Source: an uncultured Arenicella sp.
GTDB lineage: Bacteria; Pseudomonadota; Gammaproteobacteria; Arenicellales; Arenicellaceae
Assembly (NCBI GenBank): GCA_937974565.1
Contig: CALJWL010000004.1
Span: 24,032-88,031 of the forward strand
DNA: 64,000 nt
Direction: 5' to 3'
How positions within the stretch are numbered: the stretch's first letter is position 1; the number at the start of each line of letters is the position of its first letter. The notes under the pieces are model-generated. The model saw nothing but the letters and a program-made list of their open reading frames with translations, searched no databases and had not been told where the DNA came from. Positions 9,803 through 18,962 of this stretch are shown here, in pieces. The translations under genes were made by a program, and so were the position numbers.

Positions 9803-11452
9803 ATGAACAAAAATCACAGCGATGTACTGATTATTGGCGGCGGAGTCGCAGGGCTCAGTTTGGCCCTTAGGCTAGCCGAGGAGGACCTTTCCATTACTCT
9901 TTTATCAAAGGGTGAGTTAACCGAAGGTTCAAGTCTATATGCCCAAGGAGGTATTGCGGCCGTATTGGACAATGACGATAATTTTGAGAACCACATCAAC
10001 GACACTCACGTTGCCGGTGCAGGCTTATGCAAAAAAGACGCGGTTAGGAAGGTTGTTGAAGGGGCACCCAACGCCATTAATTGGTTAATTAATAAGGGCG
10101 TAAAATTCACCGTCGAAGAAGGGCCAGAATACGATGGCGTGGATGGCAATTACCATCTAACTCGAGAAGGCGGGCATTCTCATAGGCGAGTCATTCACGC
10201 TAAAGACGCCACAGGGCGTGAAGTTGAAACCACCCTTGAGTCTCACGTTCGAAAACAAAGCAATGTGACAATACTTGAAAACCACATTGCCATTGATTTA
10301 ATTACCTCCCAGAAACTAAAGCGCTCTCATGGTTCTAAATGTTATGGGGCCTATGCGTTGGATATTAATAATAATCAGGTTAATACCTTTTCGGCGCGAG
10401 CGGTAATTTTATCAACCGGTGGCGCTTCCAAAGCCTACCTTTACACAACCAATCCAGACACCTCAACCGGTGACGGTATCGCCATGGCATGGCGCGCGGG
10501 TTGTCGAATAGCCAACATGGAGTTTGTGCAATTCCACCCAACGTGTTTATATCACCCGTACGCGAAAGGGTCTCTTATTTCAGAAGCCGTCAGAGGTGAA
10601 GGCGGCCTATTGCGACTGCCAAACGGTGATCGCTTTATGCCCCAGCATCACAAGCAGGAGGAACTGGCCCCCAGAGACATTGTTGCCAGGGCGATCGACT
10701 ACGAAATGAAAAAAGGCGGCTTCGACTCGGTCTTCCTGGATATCAGCCATAAAGATAAAGATTTCATATTGGATCACTTCCCAAACATCGCTGAAAGCTG
10801 CCAAAGTTATGGTTATGACATGACCACACAACCAATACCGGTGGTTCCAGCGGCGCATTACACCTGTGGCGGCATTATGACTGATCTTGAGGGGCGCACC
10901 GATTTGAAACGACTGTATGCCGTTGGCGAAAGCAGCTGCACAGGTTTGCATGGTGCTAACCGCTTAGCCAGTAACTCTCTGCTCGAATGCTTGGTAATCG
11001 CCGAGTCGGCCGCCACGGATATCGCCAAGCGCATGAAGAAGCCTGAAAAAGAACCTTTTCCCGATCTACCTGAATGGGATGAAAGTAAAGTCTCTGACCC
11101 CGATGAGCAAATTGTGGTATCTCACAACTGGGATGAGACACGCCGCTTCATGTGGGATTATGTCGGCATTGTTAGGACTAAAAAAAGGTTAGAGCGTGCG
11201 CAACATCGGGTTAAACTATTGCAAGAAGAAATCGTAGAATACTACGGTAACTTCCGAGTCAACAGCGACTTAATTGAACTAAGAAACCTCGCCACCATCG
11301 CCGAACTAACTATTGAATGCGCAATGACGCGCAAAGAAAGTCGAGGATTACACTATACATTGGATTACCCAGAAATTAGTGATTACGCCAGAGATACGAT
11401 CTTAACGCCCAATAACTTTGTTGGCCATGAGCCTATCCGTGAATGGAAGTAA
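9803..11452 (+). CDS. nadB: L-aspartate oxidase
   Basis: FAD enzyme that oxidises L-aspartate to iminoaspartate, the first step of de novo NAD synthesis; NadA then makes quinolinate. The dinucleotide-binding motif GGGVAGLSLA is at 12-21. Also present are the flavin-contacting SLYAQGGIAA, the substrate-region motifs EFVQFHPT and HYTCGGI, and the tail GESSCTGLHGANRLASNSLLEC shared with fumarate reductase flavoproteins (the GLHGANRLASNS form is the NadB/SdhA type). At 549 residues it is full length. nadA and nadC are not in the window. It is divergent from lepA. Confidence 0.96.
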   Translation: MNKNHSDVLIIGGGVAGLSLALRLAEEDLSITLLSKGELTEGSSLYAQGGIAAVLDNDDNFENHINDTHVAGAGLCKKDAVRKVVEGAPNAINWLINKGVKFTVEEGPEYDGVDGNYHLTREGGHSHRRVIHAKDATGREVETTLESHVRKQSNVTILENHIAIDLITSQKLKRSHGSKCYGAYALDINNNQVNTFSARAVILSTGGASKAYLYTTNPDTSTGDGIAMAWRAGCRIANMEFVQFHPTCLYHPYAKGSLISEAVRGEGGLLRLPNGDRFMPQHHKQEELAPRDIVARAIDYEMKKGGFDSVFLDISHKDKDFILDHFPNIAESCQSYGYDMTTQPIPVVPAAHYTCGGIMTDLEGRTDLKRLYAVGESSCTGLHGANRLASNSLLECLVIAESAATDIAKRMKKPEKEPFPDLPEWDESKVSDPDEQIVVSHNWDETRRFMWDYVGIVRTKKRLERAQHRVKLLQEEIVEYYGNFRVNSDLIELRNLATIAELTIECAMTRKESRGLHYTLDYPEISDYARDTILTPNNFVGHEPIREWK

Positions 11453-11765
11453 ATCAAATTTTTTACGGCGTACAAGGCTAAGCGGTGTGTGTTTGATAAA
11501 AAGGGCCGCGCAAAGCTAATGAAAAATTCGCCTTTTTATTGGTATGACTTAAGTCACTCTAAAAGCGCTTTTGAGTTAGCCAGAGCAATACGGCATATGG
11601 CATAAAAAAATTTAATTTAATTTTCACAAACCATAACTTATAATTATAGCGCATGTTATTCAGTTAGTTAGAAATAATAAATTTAACTTTCAACGACAAG
11701 TAAACGCATTAACACAGTCATTTAACTCGCAAATTTAATCAACCCGCACCCCGGTAGAACTCATT
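11453..11765. other. Intergenic region nadB / LysR gene
   Basis: AT-rich, 313 bases, no gene seen. An imperfect long-range match (AAAAGG ... CCTTTTT near 11500-11538) is too loose to call a terminator. The region presumably holds the LysR gene promoter. Confidence 0.4.
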
Positions 11766-12710
11766 ATGCAAGACCCATTATCCCGCATAGATTTAAACTT
11801 ACTAGTCGCCTATCAGGTCTTGATGCAAGAAAAAAACGTAACTCGAGCCGCGGAACGTCTATTTGTTACTCAGCCAGCAATGAGCAAAACACTAAATAGG
11901 CTTAGAATTTTGATGGAAGACGATTTATTTGTCCGCTCTTCTCACGGCCTGACACCAACCCCGAAAACATTAGAACTTGAAGCACCAGTGAATCACATTC
12001 TCGGTCAATTGACTGAGTTGATGGTAGCAAACCAAGAGTTTGACCCCGCTAATACCGCCGCCACGATATCACTTGCAACGTTGGGAACTTCAGCCAGTGT
12101 TGGCATGCCAATTTTCATCGACAAAATTCGTCAACAGGCACCTAAAGTCATGCTATTGAGTCAGAATATTGATGATAAATGGGAAGATCGGTTACGCAGC
12201 GGAAACCTGGATTTCGCCATCGTTGCAAAAAACAAATTCAGCCCCGACTTCGTTACTCACAAATTAATGAGCATCAAGCCAGTGCTTTACATGCGTAAAG
12301 ACCATCCATTAGCCGAAGTTGAACACATCACCTTAGAACAACGTCGAAAGTATCAACATATGGCGGTGTATTTTCCCAATTTCGAGACGACGCGTGAAGA
12401 AGTTCAAAAGTTGTTCGCGTCTTTCGGAATTCTATCGAATGTTCCCTTTTTGACCACCAATCTTATGGTTTGCTTGGAGACTCTTAGAAAAACCGACATG
12501 TTGATGATTGCATCGGATCGACTTATTGATGCCTCAATCGTGGCTGAGAATTTTATCTGTAAACCACTGGAGGATTTAATCAACCTTCGAATTGATGCTT
12601 TATCATTGGTTCAACACGTGAGAACAAAAAATTCACCACTGCACAAACACTTAACTGAAATGATTGTCGAAAGCTTTATAGAAGCCGACTCTGCAAGCTC
12701 AATCACTTAG
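11766..12710 (+). CDS. LysR family transcriptional regulator
   Basis: Predicted DNA-binding regulator of 314 residues. The N-terminal winged helix-turn-helix covers about 7-65 (LNLLVAYQVLMQEKNVTRAA, then TQPAMSKTLNRL). A periplasmic-binding-like ligand domain covers about 95-300. The overall style resembles the NodD/LeuO branch rather than GcvA or CysB. It is unlike LysR genes that sit divergent to their target: it follows nadB on the same strand after 313 bases and is convergent with dnaJ, so no target is indicated by position. Confidence 0.85.
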   Translation: MQDPLSRIDLNLLVAYQVLMQEKNVTRAAERLFVTQPAMSKTLNRLRILMEDDLFVRSSHGLTPTPKTLELEAPVNHILGQLTELMVANQEFDPANTAATISLATLGTSASVGMPIFIDKIRQQAPKVMLLSQNIDDKWEDRLRSGNLDFAIVAKNKFSPDFVTHKLMSIKPVLYMRKDHPLAEVEHITLEQRRKYQHMAVYFPNFETTREEVQKLFASFGILSNVPFLTTNLMVCLETLRKTDMLMIASDRLIDASIVAENFICKPLEDLINLRIDALSLVQHVRTKNSPLHKHLTEMIVESFIEADSASSIT

Positions 12711-12726
12711 GATGAACCACGGTACG

Positions 12727-12763
12727 AAAAAGCCGCTTTCAGTTGTTCCGAATGCGGCTTTTT
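12727..12763. terminator. Bidirectional terminator between the LysR gene and dnaJ
   Basis: A perfect 10-bp stem (AAAAAGCCGC at 12727-12736, GCGGCTTTTT at 12754-12763) with a 17-base loop. A T run follows on each strand, serving both convergent genes. Confidence 0.88.
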
Positions 12764-12847
12764 GTTGAACCTAATTTATTAAGATCAAACCAAGGGCCAT
12801 TGGTGCTAAATTATTTTCCAGATTACTTGCTCACAAGCTTTCGCTTT

Positions 12848-14002
12848 CTATGTCACCAAGTCATCAAAGAATGATTTAATTTTATCTGACCAAGAACTGT
12901 TCTGAGGGTTATGTTTGCTTCCACCTTCAAGAATGATTTCATCAAGTTCTTGCAGCAACTCTTTTTGGCGTTTAGTTAGATTGATCGGCGTTTCAACGTT
13001 AACCTCGCAATATAAATCACCAACAAACCCTGCATTACGAACATTTTTTACGCCTTTGCCACGCAAACGAAACATTTTTCCCGACTGAGTACCCGCTGGA
13101 ATTTTGAGCTTGGCTCGCCCTTCCAAAGTTGGAACTTCAAGTTCTCCACCCAATGCCAATGTTGTATAGCTGATTGGCACATTGCAATGCAGGTCAACAC
13201 CTTCTCGGGTGAATATGGGGTGGTCTTTTAAAGAAACAGAAACGTATAAGTCACCATTAACGCTACCACTGCCGGCATTCTCACCTTCACCGGAAAGGCG
13301 AATTTGATCACCTTCATCAACGCCCGCCGGAATTTTGACGGATAACTTCTTATTCTCTCTAGTACGACCTTGCCCATGACAATCACCACAAGGGTCTGTA
13401 ATGATAGTGCCGCTACCGTGGCATTGTGGGCAAGCCTGTTGCACTGAGAAAAAACCTTGCTGAATACGAACTTGTCCTTGACCATGGCAAGTACCACATT
13501 GGGATGGAGAACTTCCGGGCTTTGCACCAGAACCATCACAAGTTTTGCACATTGACATACGCGGCACAGTGATATTCACTTCGGTGCCATTCACGGCATC
13601 TTCCAAGCTCAAATCTAAGTTATAGCGCAAATCGGCACCACGGCGTTGTCGTTGACGGCCACCGCCACCGCCTCCGCCGCCACCAAAAATATCACCGAAC
13701 ATATCCCCAAAAATATCACCAAATCCGCCCGCGCCGCCATTAAAGCCGCCGGCACCACCACGCCCAGCACTACCGCCTTCAAAGGCCGCGTGACCAAACT
13801 GATCATACGTTGCCCGCTTTTCGGCGTCGGACAGCACTTCGTAGGCTTCTTTAGCTTCTTTAAACTTTACTTCAGCTTCTTCGCTGTCGGGGTTGCGATC
13901 AGGATGGTACTTCATCGCCAATCGTCGGTACGCTTTTTTCAACTCTGCTTCTGTTACAGACTTGCCAACGCCCAAAACCTCGTAATAATCACGTTTTGCC
14001 AT
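12848..14002 (-). CDS. dnaJ: Chaperone protein DnaJ
   Basis: Hsp40 co-chaperone that delivers substrates to DnaK and stimulates its ATPase. The J domain occupies residues 1-70 with HPD at 33-35. A Gly/Phe-rich linker covers about 74-115 and includes a run of nine glycines. The zinc domain has four CxxCxGxG repeats between 152 and 212 ([32 protein letters not shown]), followed by the C-terminal beta domains. The 384-residue length is normal. It lies 78 bases after dnaK, with two hairpins in the gap. Confidence 0.98.
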   Translation of the reverse strand: MAKRDYYEVLGVGKSVTEAELKKAYRRLAMKYHPDRNPDSEEAEVKFKEAKEAYEVLSDAEKRATYDQFGHAAFEGGSAGRGGAGGFNGGAGGFGDIFGDMFGDIFGGGGGGGGGRQRQRRGADLRYNLDLSLEDAVNGTEVNITVPRMSMCKTCDGSGAKPGSSPSQCGTCHGQGQVRIQQGFFSVQQACPQCHGSGTIITDPCGDCHGQGRTRENKKLSVKIPAGVDEGDQIRLSGEGENAGSGSVNGDLYVSVSLKDHPIFTREGVDLHCNVPISYTTLALGGELEVPTLEGRAKLKIPAGTQSGKMFRLRGKGVKNVRNAGFVGDLYCEVNVETPINLTKRQKELLQELDEIILEGGSKHNPQNSSWSDKIKSFFDDLVT

Positions 14003-14025
14003 AATTAATTAACTCTCTTTATTAA

Positions 14026-14057
14026 AAAGCCCGCACTCAAACACAAGCGCAGGCTTT
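14026..14057 (-). terminator. Partial terminator or attenuator between dnaK and dnaJ
   Basis: On the minus strand a 6-bp outer stem (AAAGCC/GGCTTT, 14052-14057 against 14026-14031) with further internal pairing is followed by a T tract. Such hairpins commonly lower dnaJ expression relative to dnaK; a leak-through role is inferred. Confidence 0.55.
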
Positions 14058-14062
14058 CTAAT

Positions 14063-14080
14063 TACAAGCAATCGCTTGTA
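14063..14080 (-). other. Hairpin at the dnaK 3' end
   Basis: A perfect 7-bp stem (TACAAGC/GCTTGTA) with a 4-base loop starts immediately after the dnaK stop codon. It has no T tail, so it is more likely an mRNA 3'-stabilising or processing structure than a terminator. Confidence 0.5.
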
Positions 14081-15997
14081 TTAAGCTTTGTTTTCGTCGT
14101 CTTTAACTTCTTCAAACTCAGCATCAACCACATTATCGTCTGGTGCCGCTTGCTCATCAGCCGAGCCTTCAGCGCCACCGGTTTGAGCGTACATTTGCTC
14201 GGCAAGTTTATGGCTGGCTTGCATCAAAGTCTCAACCTTAGCGCTAATCGCATCAGCATCATCACTTTTGGTGGCTTCTTCCACCTCGGTTATGGCGGCC
14301 TCGATGTTAGTTTTCTCAGTGGCGTCTAGGTTGTCACCCGCTTCTTCCATCGATTTTTTAACACCCATTATCATGGCTTCGGCGTTATTTCGCGCTTCAA
14401 CCAATGCTCTCGCTTTAGCGTCTTCTTCGGCATGGGCTTCCGCATCGGCAACCATGGCCTGAATTTCATCATCACTCAAACCTGAACTTGATTTGATGAC
14501 AATTTTGTTCTCTTTGCCAGTGGCCTTATCTTTTGCTGAAACATGCATAATGCCGTTAGCATCAATATCGAAAGTCACTTCTATTTGCGGCACGCCGCGC
14601 CCTGCTGGTGGAATGTCCGTTAAGTCAAATCGACCTAAAGATTTGTTACCAGCTGCCATTTCTCGCTCGCCTTGCAGAACATGAATCGTCACGGCATTTT
14701 GATTGTCTTCAGCGGTAGAAAACACTTGGCTGGCTTTGGTTGGGATCGTGGTATTTTTATCAATCAGAGCTGTACGAACCCCCCCCATTGTTTCAATGCC
14801 CAGTGTTAACGGAGTTACATCAAGCAGTAATACGTCTTTAACATCACCGCCTAATACACCACCTTGAATCGCTGCTCCCATTGCAACTGCTTCATCTGGG
14901 TTGACGTCTCGGCGTGCTTCTTTACCAAAGAAGTCTTGTACCGCTTCTTGTACTTTCGGCATACGGGTTTGACCGCCCACCAAAATAACATCATCAATTT
15001 CAGCTGCCGAAAGACCGGCGTCTTTCAATGCCACTCGACACGGTTCAATCGTACGCTTAACTAAATCTTCAACTAATGATTCAAGTTTGGCGCGTGAAAG
15101 CTTGAGGACTAAGTGCTTAGGGCCTGTGGCATCCGCTGTGATATACGGTAAGTTAACTTCAGTCTGCGAACTGGACGACAACTCGATTTTGGCTTTCTCA
15201 GCGGCTTCTTTAAGACGCTGCATCGCTAAGGGGTCACCTTTTAAATCGATGTTTTGATCTTTATTAAACTCAGACGCCAGATAATCGATAATACGATTAT
15301 CAAAATCTTCACCGCCTAGGAACGTATCACCATTGGTAGACAGTACTTCAAATTGGTGTTCGCCATCAATTTCAGCGATTTCAATGATTGATACATCAAA
15401 CGTACCACCACCGAGGTCATAGACGGCGATCTTACGGTCACCGGTTTTTTGATCCATACCATAAGCAAGAGCGGCCGCTGTTGGCTCATTGATGATTCTC
15501 TTGACTTCTAAGCCAGCAATCTTGCCCGCGTCTTTTGTTGCTTGACGCTGAGAGTCATTAAAGTAGGCCGGAACGGTAACCACCGCTTCAGTCACTTCTT
15601 CACCAAGGAATTCCTCGGCTGTTTTTTTCATTTTCTGTAGCACGCGCGCTGATATTTCCGGCGCCGCCATTTGCTTGCCGTTAGCCTCAACCCACGCATC
15701 GCCGTTTTTGGCTTTAACAATGTTGTATGGCATCAAATCCACATCACGTTGCACGACTTCTTCGTCGAACTTACGCCCAATAAGGCGCTTAACCGCGTAA
15801 AGCGTATTCGCTGGGTTAGTAACCGATTGGCGTTTAGCTGGCTGGCCAACCAAGACCTCACCATCATCAACAAATGCTACGTAAGATGGGGTTGTGCGAT
15901 CGCCTTCGCTGTTTTCAATAACACGCGGCTTATCGCCGTCCATCACGGCAACACAAGAGTTTGTTGTACCTAGGTCAATTCCAATAATTTTGCCCAT
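14081..15997 (-). CDS. dnaK: Chaperone protein DnaK (Hsp70)
   Basis: ATP-dependent Hsp70 chaperone working with DnaJ and GrpE. The nucleotide-binding domain begins [16 protein letters not shown] and carries the second phosphate motif near [15 protein letters not shown]. The linker ([15 protein letters not shown]) precedes the substrate-binding domain, a helical lid and an acidic disordered tail ending in [10 protein letters not shown]. The 638 residues are full length. It is the middle gene of grpE-dnaK-dnaJ and is presumably driven mainly by the sigma-32 promoter upstream of grpE. Confidence 0.99.
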   Translation of the reverse strand: MGKIIGIDLGTTNSCVAVMDGDKPRVIENSEGDRTTPSYVAFVDDGEVLVGQPAKRQSVTNPANTLYAVKRLIGRKFDEEVVQRDVDLMPYNIVKAKNGDAWVEANGKQMAAPEISARVLQKMKKTAEEFLGEEVTEAVVTVPAYFNDSQRQATKDAGKIAGLEVKRIINEPTAAALAYGMDQKTGDRKIAVYDLGGGTFDVSIIEIAEIDGEHQFEVLSTNGDTFLGGEDFDNRIIDYLASEFNKDQNIDLKGDPLAMQRLKEAAEKAKIELSSSSQTEVNLPYITADATGPKHLVLKLSRAKLESLVEDLVKRTIEPCRVALKDAGLSAAEIDDVILVGGQTRMPKVQEAVQDFFGKEARRDVNPDEAVAMGAAIQGGVLGGDVKDVLLLDVTPLTLGIETMGGVRTALIDKNTTIPTKASQVFSTAEDNQNAVTIHVLQGEREMAAGNKSLGRFDLTDIPPAGRGVPQIEVTFDIDANGIMHVSAKDKATGKENKIVIKSSSGLSDDEIQAMVADAEAHAEEDAKARALVEARNNAEAMIMGVKKSMEEAGDNLDATEKTNIEAAITEVEEATKSDDADAISAKVETLMQASHKLAEQMYAQTGGAEGSADEQAAPDDNVVDAEFEEVKDDENKA

Positions 15998-16189
15998 TGT
16001 TGTTTACCTCAAATAAAATCTTTAATATGCCCTTGTAACTAAGGGTCTGTATTCATATTTCAATAACCAAACACCCGATTTATAGTACAAATTTACAATA
16101 TCAAGTGTAGCTGTGCAGTTAATGAAGGCTTTTGAGGGCCGCAACCCCCTCTTTATGTATTTTCTAAACAATATCGCGTTTGATGGCCA

Positions 16190-16801
16190 TTACTTAACCA
16201 CGACCACCATTGCTGGCCTAAGCAAGCGACCATGCAGCTCAAAACCCGACTGTATCACCGTTAATATGTGGCCTGATTCAATGTCTTGCGAGTCAACCAT
16301 GCTCATGGCTTGATGCAAATTGGGGTCAAGCTTATCGCCAACTTCGGGCGATATTTCCTTAACAGAAAATTTGGCAAATGCAGAGTCAAGTTGATTAAGC
16401 GTGAGCTTTGAGCCTTCATAGATACTTTTGACGGTCTCATCTGCGTCTTCGGCAAGCTCATTATTAGTAGCCAACTTGAGGCTGTCGTAAACATTCAGCA
16501 TCTCTTTAGCAAAGCCTTCGACTGCAAATTTTCGAGAGTTTGCTACTTCTTTTTCAGACCGACGGCGAACGTTATCTTCTTCAGCCTTTGCTCGTAAAAA
16601 TGCGTCCTTGAGTTTGGCTATCTCGTGTTGAGCTAATTCAAGCTCACTAAGTTCATCACTTTCAACAAAGTCTTCCGCACCAACATCGGCAGGGTCCGCA
16701 TCGCTCTTTGCGTTCTGCGCGTTTATCATTGTCTCATCCTGATTAGTCTCAATGACTTCTTCAGCTTCTGGGTTTTGATTTTTCTTATCTACGTCGCTCA
16801 T
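16190..16801 (-). CDS. grpE: Nucleotide exchange factor GrpE
   Basis: Dimeric ADP-release factor for DnaK. The acidic N-terminus (about 1-55) is followed by a long helix with coiled-coil character (SELELAQHEIAKLKDAFLRA), then the GrpE core with RRRSEKEVANSRKFA and the C-terminal beta domain ending HGRLLRPAMVVV. Length is 203 residues. It heads the grpE-dnaK-dnaJ block, with a near-consensus heat-shock promoter about 57-84 bases upstream of its ATG. Confidence 0.97.
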   Translation of the reverse strand: MSDVDKKNQNPEAEEVIETNQDETMINAQNAKSDADPADVGAEDFVESDELSELELAQHEIAKLKDAFLRAKAEEDNVRRRSEKEVANSRKFAVEGFAKEMLNVYDSLKLATNNELAEDADETVKSIYEGSKLTLNQLDSAFAKFSVKEISPEVGDKLDPNLHQAMSMVDSQDIESGHILTVIQSGFELHGRLLRPAMVVVVK

Positions 16802-16857
16802 TTCTGTATTTTTTTAATCTAAATGTCGTTAAAACTGGCGATTAATGGATGCGGGAA

Positions 16858-16885
16858 TTATGGGGATACAATCAATGAGTTCAAG
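16858..16885 (-). promoter_or_regulatory. Sigma-32 heat-shock promoter for grpE-dnaK-dnaJ
   Basis: Read on the minus strand: CTTGAA (16885-16880), a 14-base spacer, then CCCCATAA (16865-16858). This matches the known RpoH consensus CTTGAA / CCCCATnT with optimal spacing. It predicts transcription starting near 16850 and a leader of about 50 bases. Confidence 0.88.
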
Positions 16886-17568
16886 GGATTAGAGTGAAAA
16901 TTACTAAGAAAATTCTTACTAAATACGATAACTGTTACTTTTCATGCGCCAACTTTATTTACCAACGCGGGCGTGATGGCACGCATTTGCCATTTGTACA
17001 ATGGCCAACAAGCTCGAATGAAAATGACAATAACGCAAACCCGTCTCTCAACGCCTCGTATACCCAGGGCAAGAAACTGAATTAATTTTGTTTTTTCGGT
17101 TTTTGGGTGATGCGCCGTATTGATAGTATAGGCAAACTCGGGGGCGTGTTTAGCTAAATTAAGCCACATCAATGCGCAACTTTAACGAATATTGTTGCGT
17201 TCTCTTATTCAGCAACTCACAATTCAATGCTTTTTCCAAAGCCCTTACACTAGTCCTTACACTCGTGCGCTAACGGCCAATTATGTCATGCAAAAATTAT
17301 CGGCGACATGCCCAACGTATTGAATGGAACCGTGAAAACCATGCGTAAGAAAAGCGCTAAATTATCCAATCAAGATTAACTGTATTTAGATAGACATTAT
17401 AAAGGTTAGCTAATTGGCTAGACGACTTTCACTCAAAACTCCAAACTTCACCGTTAAACAGGCCAACAAAGTAATAAGCGTGGCTGACCGTGGACAACGT
17501 CTTTATGACCCTCGCGAATAAGAAATTAAACACGAGGATATCAATGATATGAATGCCGATTACTGACG
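16886..17568. other. Long intergenic region between grpE and the GH1 gene
   Basis: About 680 bases without a gene I can support. Two modest overlapping frames (16894-17085 plus, 16942-17172 minus) have no family resemblance or start context. The part at 17414-17566 reads like decayed coding sequence and is listed separately. Confidence 0.45.
17414..17566 (+). pseudogene. Possible remnant of a small coding sequence
   Basis: One plus-strand frame from a TTG at 17414 reads through about 35 protein-like codons (including VADRGQRLYDPRE), meets a TAA at 17519-17521, and continues in the same frame for 14 more plausible codons to a TGA at 17564-17566. Upstream of the TTG the frame is closed by stops. 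I recognise no family. It could be the 3' tail of a decayed gene or chance; the neighbouring short frame at 17341 (12 codons) lies in another frame. Confidence 0.25.
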
Positions 17569-18954
17569 TTACTCGTTAAGCATGCGTTTAAACCATCGAG
17601 CGCTACTTTTTGGAGTTCGTTTAAGCGTCTTAAAGTCCACATGATGCAGACCAAAGCGCTTATCATAGCCAGATGCCCACTCAAAGTTGTCCATAAAAGA
17701 CCACGCAAAATACCCTTTAAGATTCACGCCTAGCTCAATCGCCTTAGCGCACTCTTCAAGGTAAGACTCATAAAAATCAACCCTGCTTTGATCGTTAATT
17801 TGACCAGATGTATCAATTGGGTCATCGTAAGCACAGCCATTTTCTGTAATATAAATCTCAGGATTCGAATATCGATTGGCAATCCATTGCAGCATCTTTC
17901 GACACCCCCATGGCACTACCGCCCATTGCATGTCAGTCACGCTCCACGTTGGATCAACTGAAAGGTCGATTTTTTGATCTTCGTTTAATCCGCCATTCCC
18001 GTAGACCTGTTGCTCAACAGGCTCGTCACCTGCTTCGGCAGCGTACATGGTTGTGTAATGATTGAGTCCAAAAAAGTCAGACGAACCCTGTATTAAAACG
18101 CGGTCCTCGTCACTGATAACGGGCAGTCTGTCCCCCACCCCGGCCTTCATGGTCTCGGGGTAATCGCCCAAATAAATAGGATCCGCGAACCAACCCAGAA
18201 AGAATTCAAGAGCGCGCTGCGCGGCCTGTTTATCCAGATCACTATCCGTTAAGGGTTCGCGCCAATCGCAATTATTGGTAATCCCAATCTGACCACCCTG
18301 TTCTTTTTGATAGTGTTTGCGATAAATATCAACAGCCTGTGCATGCGCCAACAATAGATGATGAGCAGCCAAATATGGTTCTGAGTTTGATGTGTGGCCT
18401 GGTGCAAATACACCTTGACCATAGCCAAGAATAGACACCACCCATGCTTCATTTATTGTAATCCAACGGCGCACTCGACCGCCAAAGTGTTCAAAACAAA
18501 CCCGAGCGTAATCGGCGAAACGATCACACACCTGACGATTTAACCACCCCTGTTCTGTACGTTCTAAGTGATCAGGTAAATCCCAATGATACAGCGTAAC
18601 CCATGGCTCGATATTATATTCAGCGCAAGCATCGATCACTCTGTTATAAAAGTCGATGCCAGCCTGATTTAGCGTTGATGGCGTTCCATCCGTCATTATT
18701 CTTGACCACGAAATGGAGAATCGGTATGCGTCAACACCCATTTCCGCCATCAAAGCGATGTCTTCCTCCACTCGATTGTAGTGATCACAGGCGATATCGC
18801 CATTGTCACCATTGTGTATACGCCCGGGTTCATGACTAAACGTGTCCCAGATTGAGGGCCCACGCCCCCTTTCACTGGCGCCACCTTCAATTTGATAGGC
18901 CGAGGTTGCTGTACCCCAGACAAAATCACTGGGGAATCGTTGTTTCAAACTCAT
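17569..18954 (-). CDS. Beta-glucosidase, glycoside hydrolase family 1
   Basis: Retaining beta-glycosidase, cytosolic (no signal peptide), likely hydrolysing beta-linked disaccharides imported by the adjacent symporter. The GH1 N-terminal signature FVWGTATSAYQIEGG is present. The acid/base Glu (E169 from this start) lies in TINEAW and the nucleophile Glu (E371) in YITENG. NEA replaces the usual NEP after the acid/base Glu. The frame opens at a GTG (18966) inside the symporter stop, but the ATG at 18954 has TGAGGA five bases ahead and is preferred (461 residues). Exact sugar specificity cannot be assigned. Confidence 0.92.
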   Translation of the reverse strand: MSLKQRFPSDFVWGTATSAYQIEGGASERGRGPSIWDTFSHEPGRIHNGDNGDIACDHYNRVEEDIALMAEMGVDAYRFSISWSRIMTDGTPSTLNQAGIDFYNRVIDACAEYNIEPWVTLYHWDLPDHLERTEQGWLNRQVCDRFADYARVCFEHFGGRVRRWITINEAWVVSILGYGQGVFAPGHTSNSEPYLAAHHLLLAHAQAVDIYRKHYQKEQGGQIGITNNCDWREPLTDSDLDKQAAQRALEFFLGWFADPIYLGDYPETMKAGVGDRLPVISDEDRVLIQGSSDFFGLNHYTTMYAAEAGDEPVEQQVYGNGGLNEDQKIDLSVDPTWSVTDMQWAVVPWGCRKMLQWIANRYSNPEIYITENGCAYDDPIDTSGQINDQSRVDFYESYLEECAKAIELGVNLKGYFAWSFMDNFEWASGYDKRFGLHHVDFKTLKRTPKSSARWFKRMLNE

Positions 18955-18962
18955 GTCATTCC

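Noticed and set aside
13677..13690. Run of CCG/CCA repeats in dnaJ
   Set aside because: It encodes the normal Gly-rich linker of DnaJ, not a separate repeat element.
16894..17172. Two opposing small frames upstream of grpE
   Set aside because: They overlap each other on opposite strands and neither shows coding character or a start signal.
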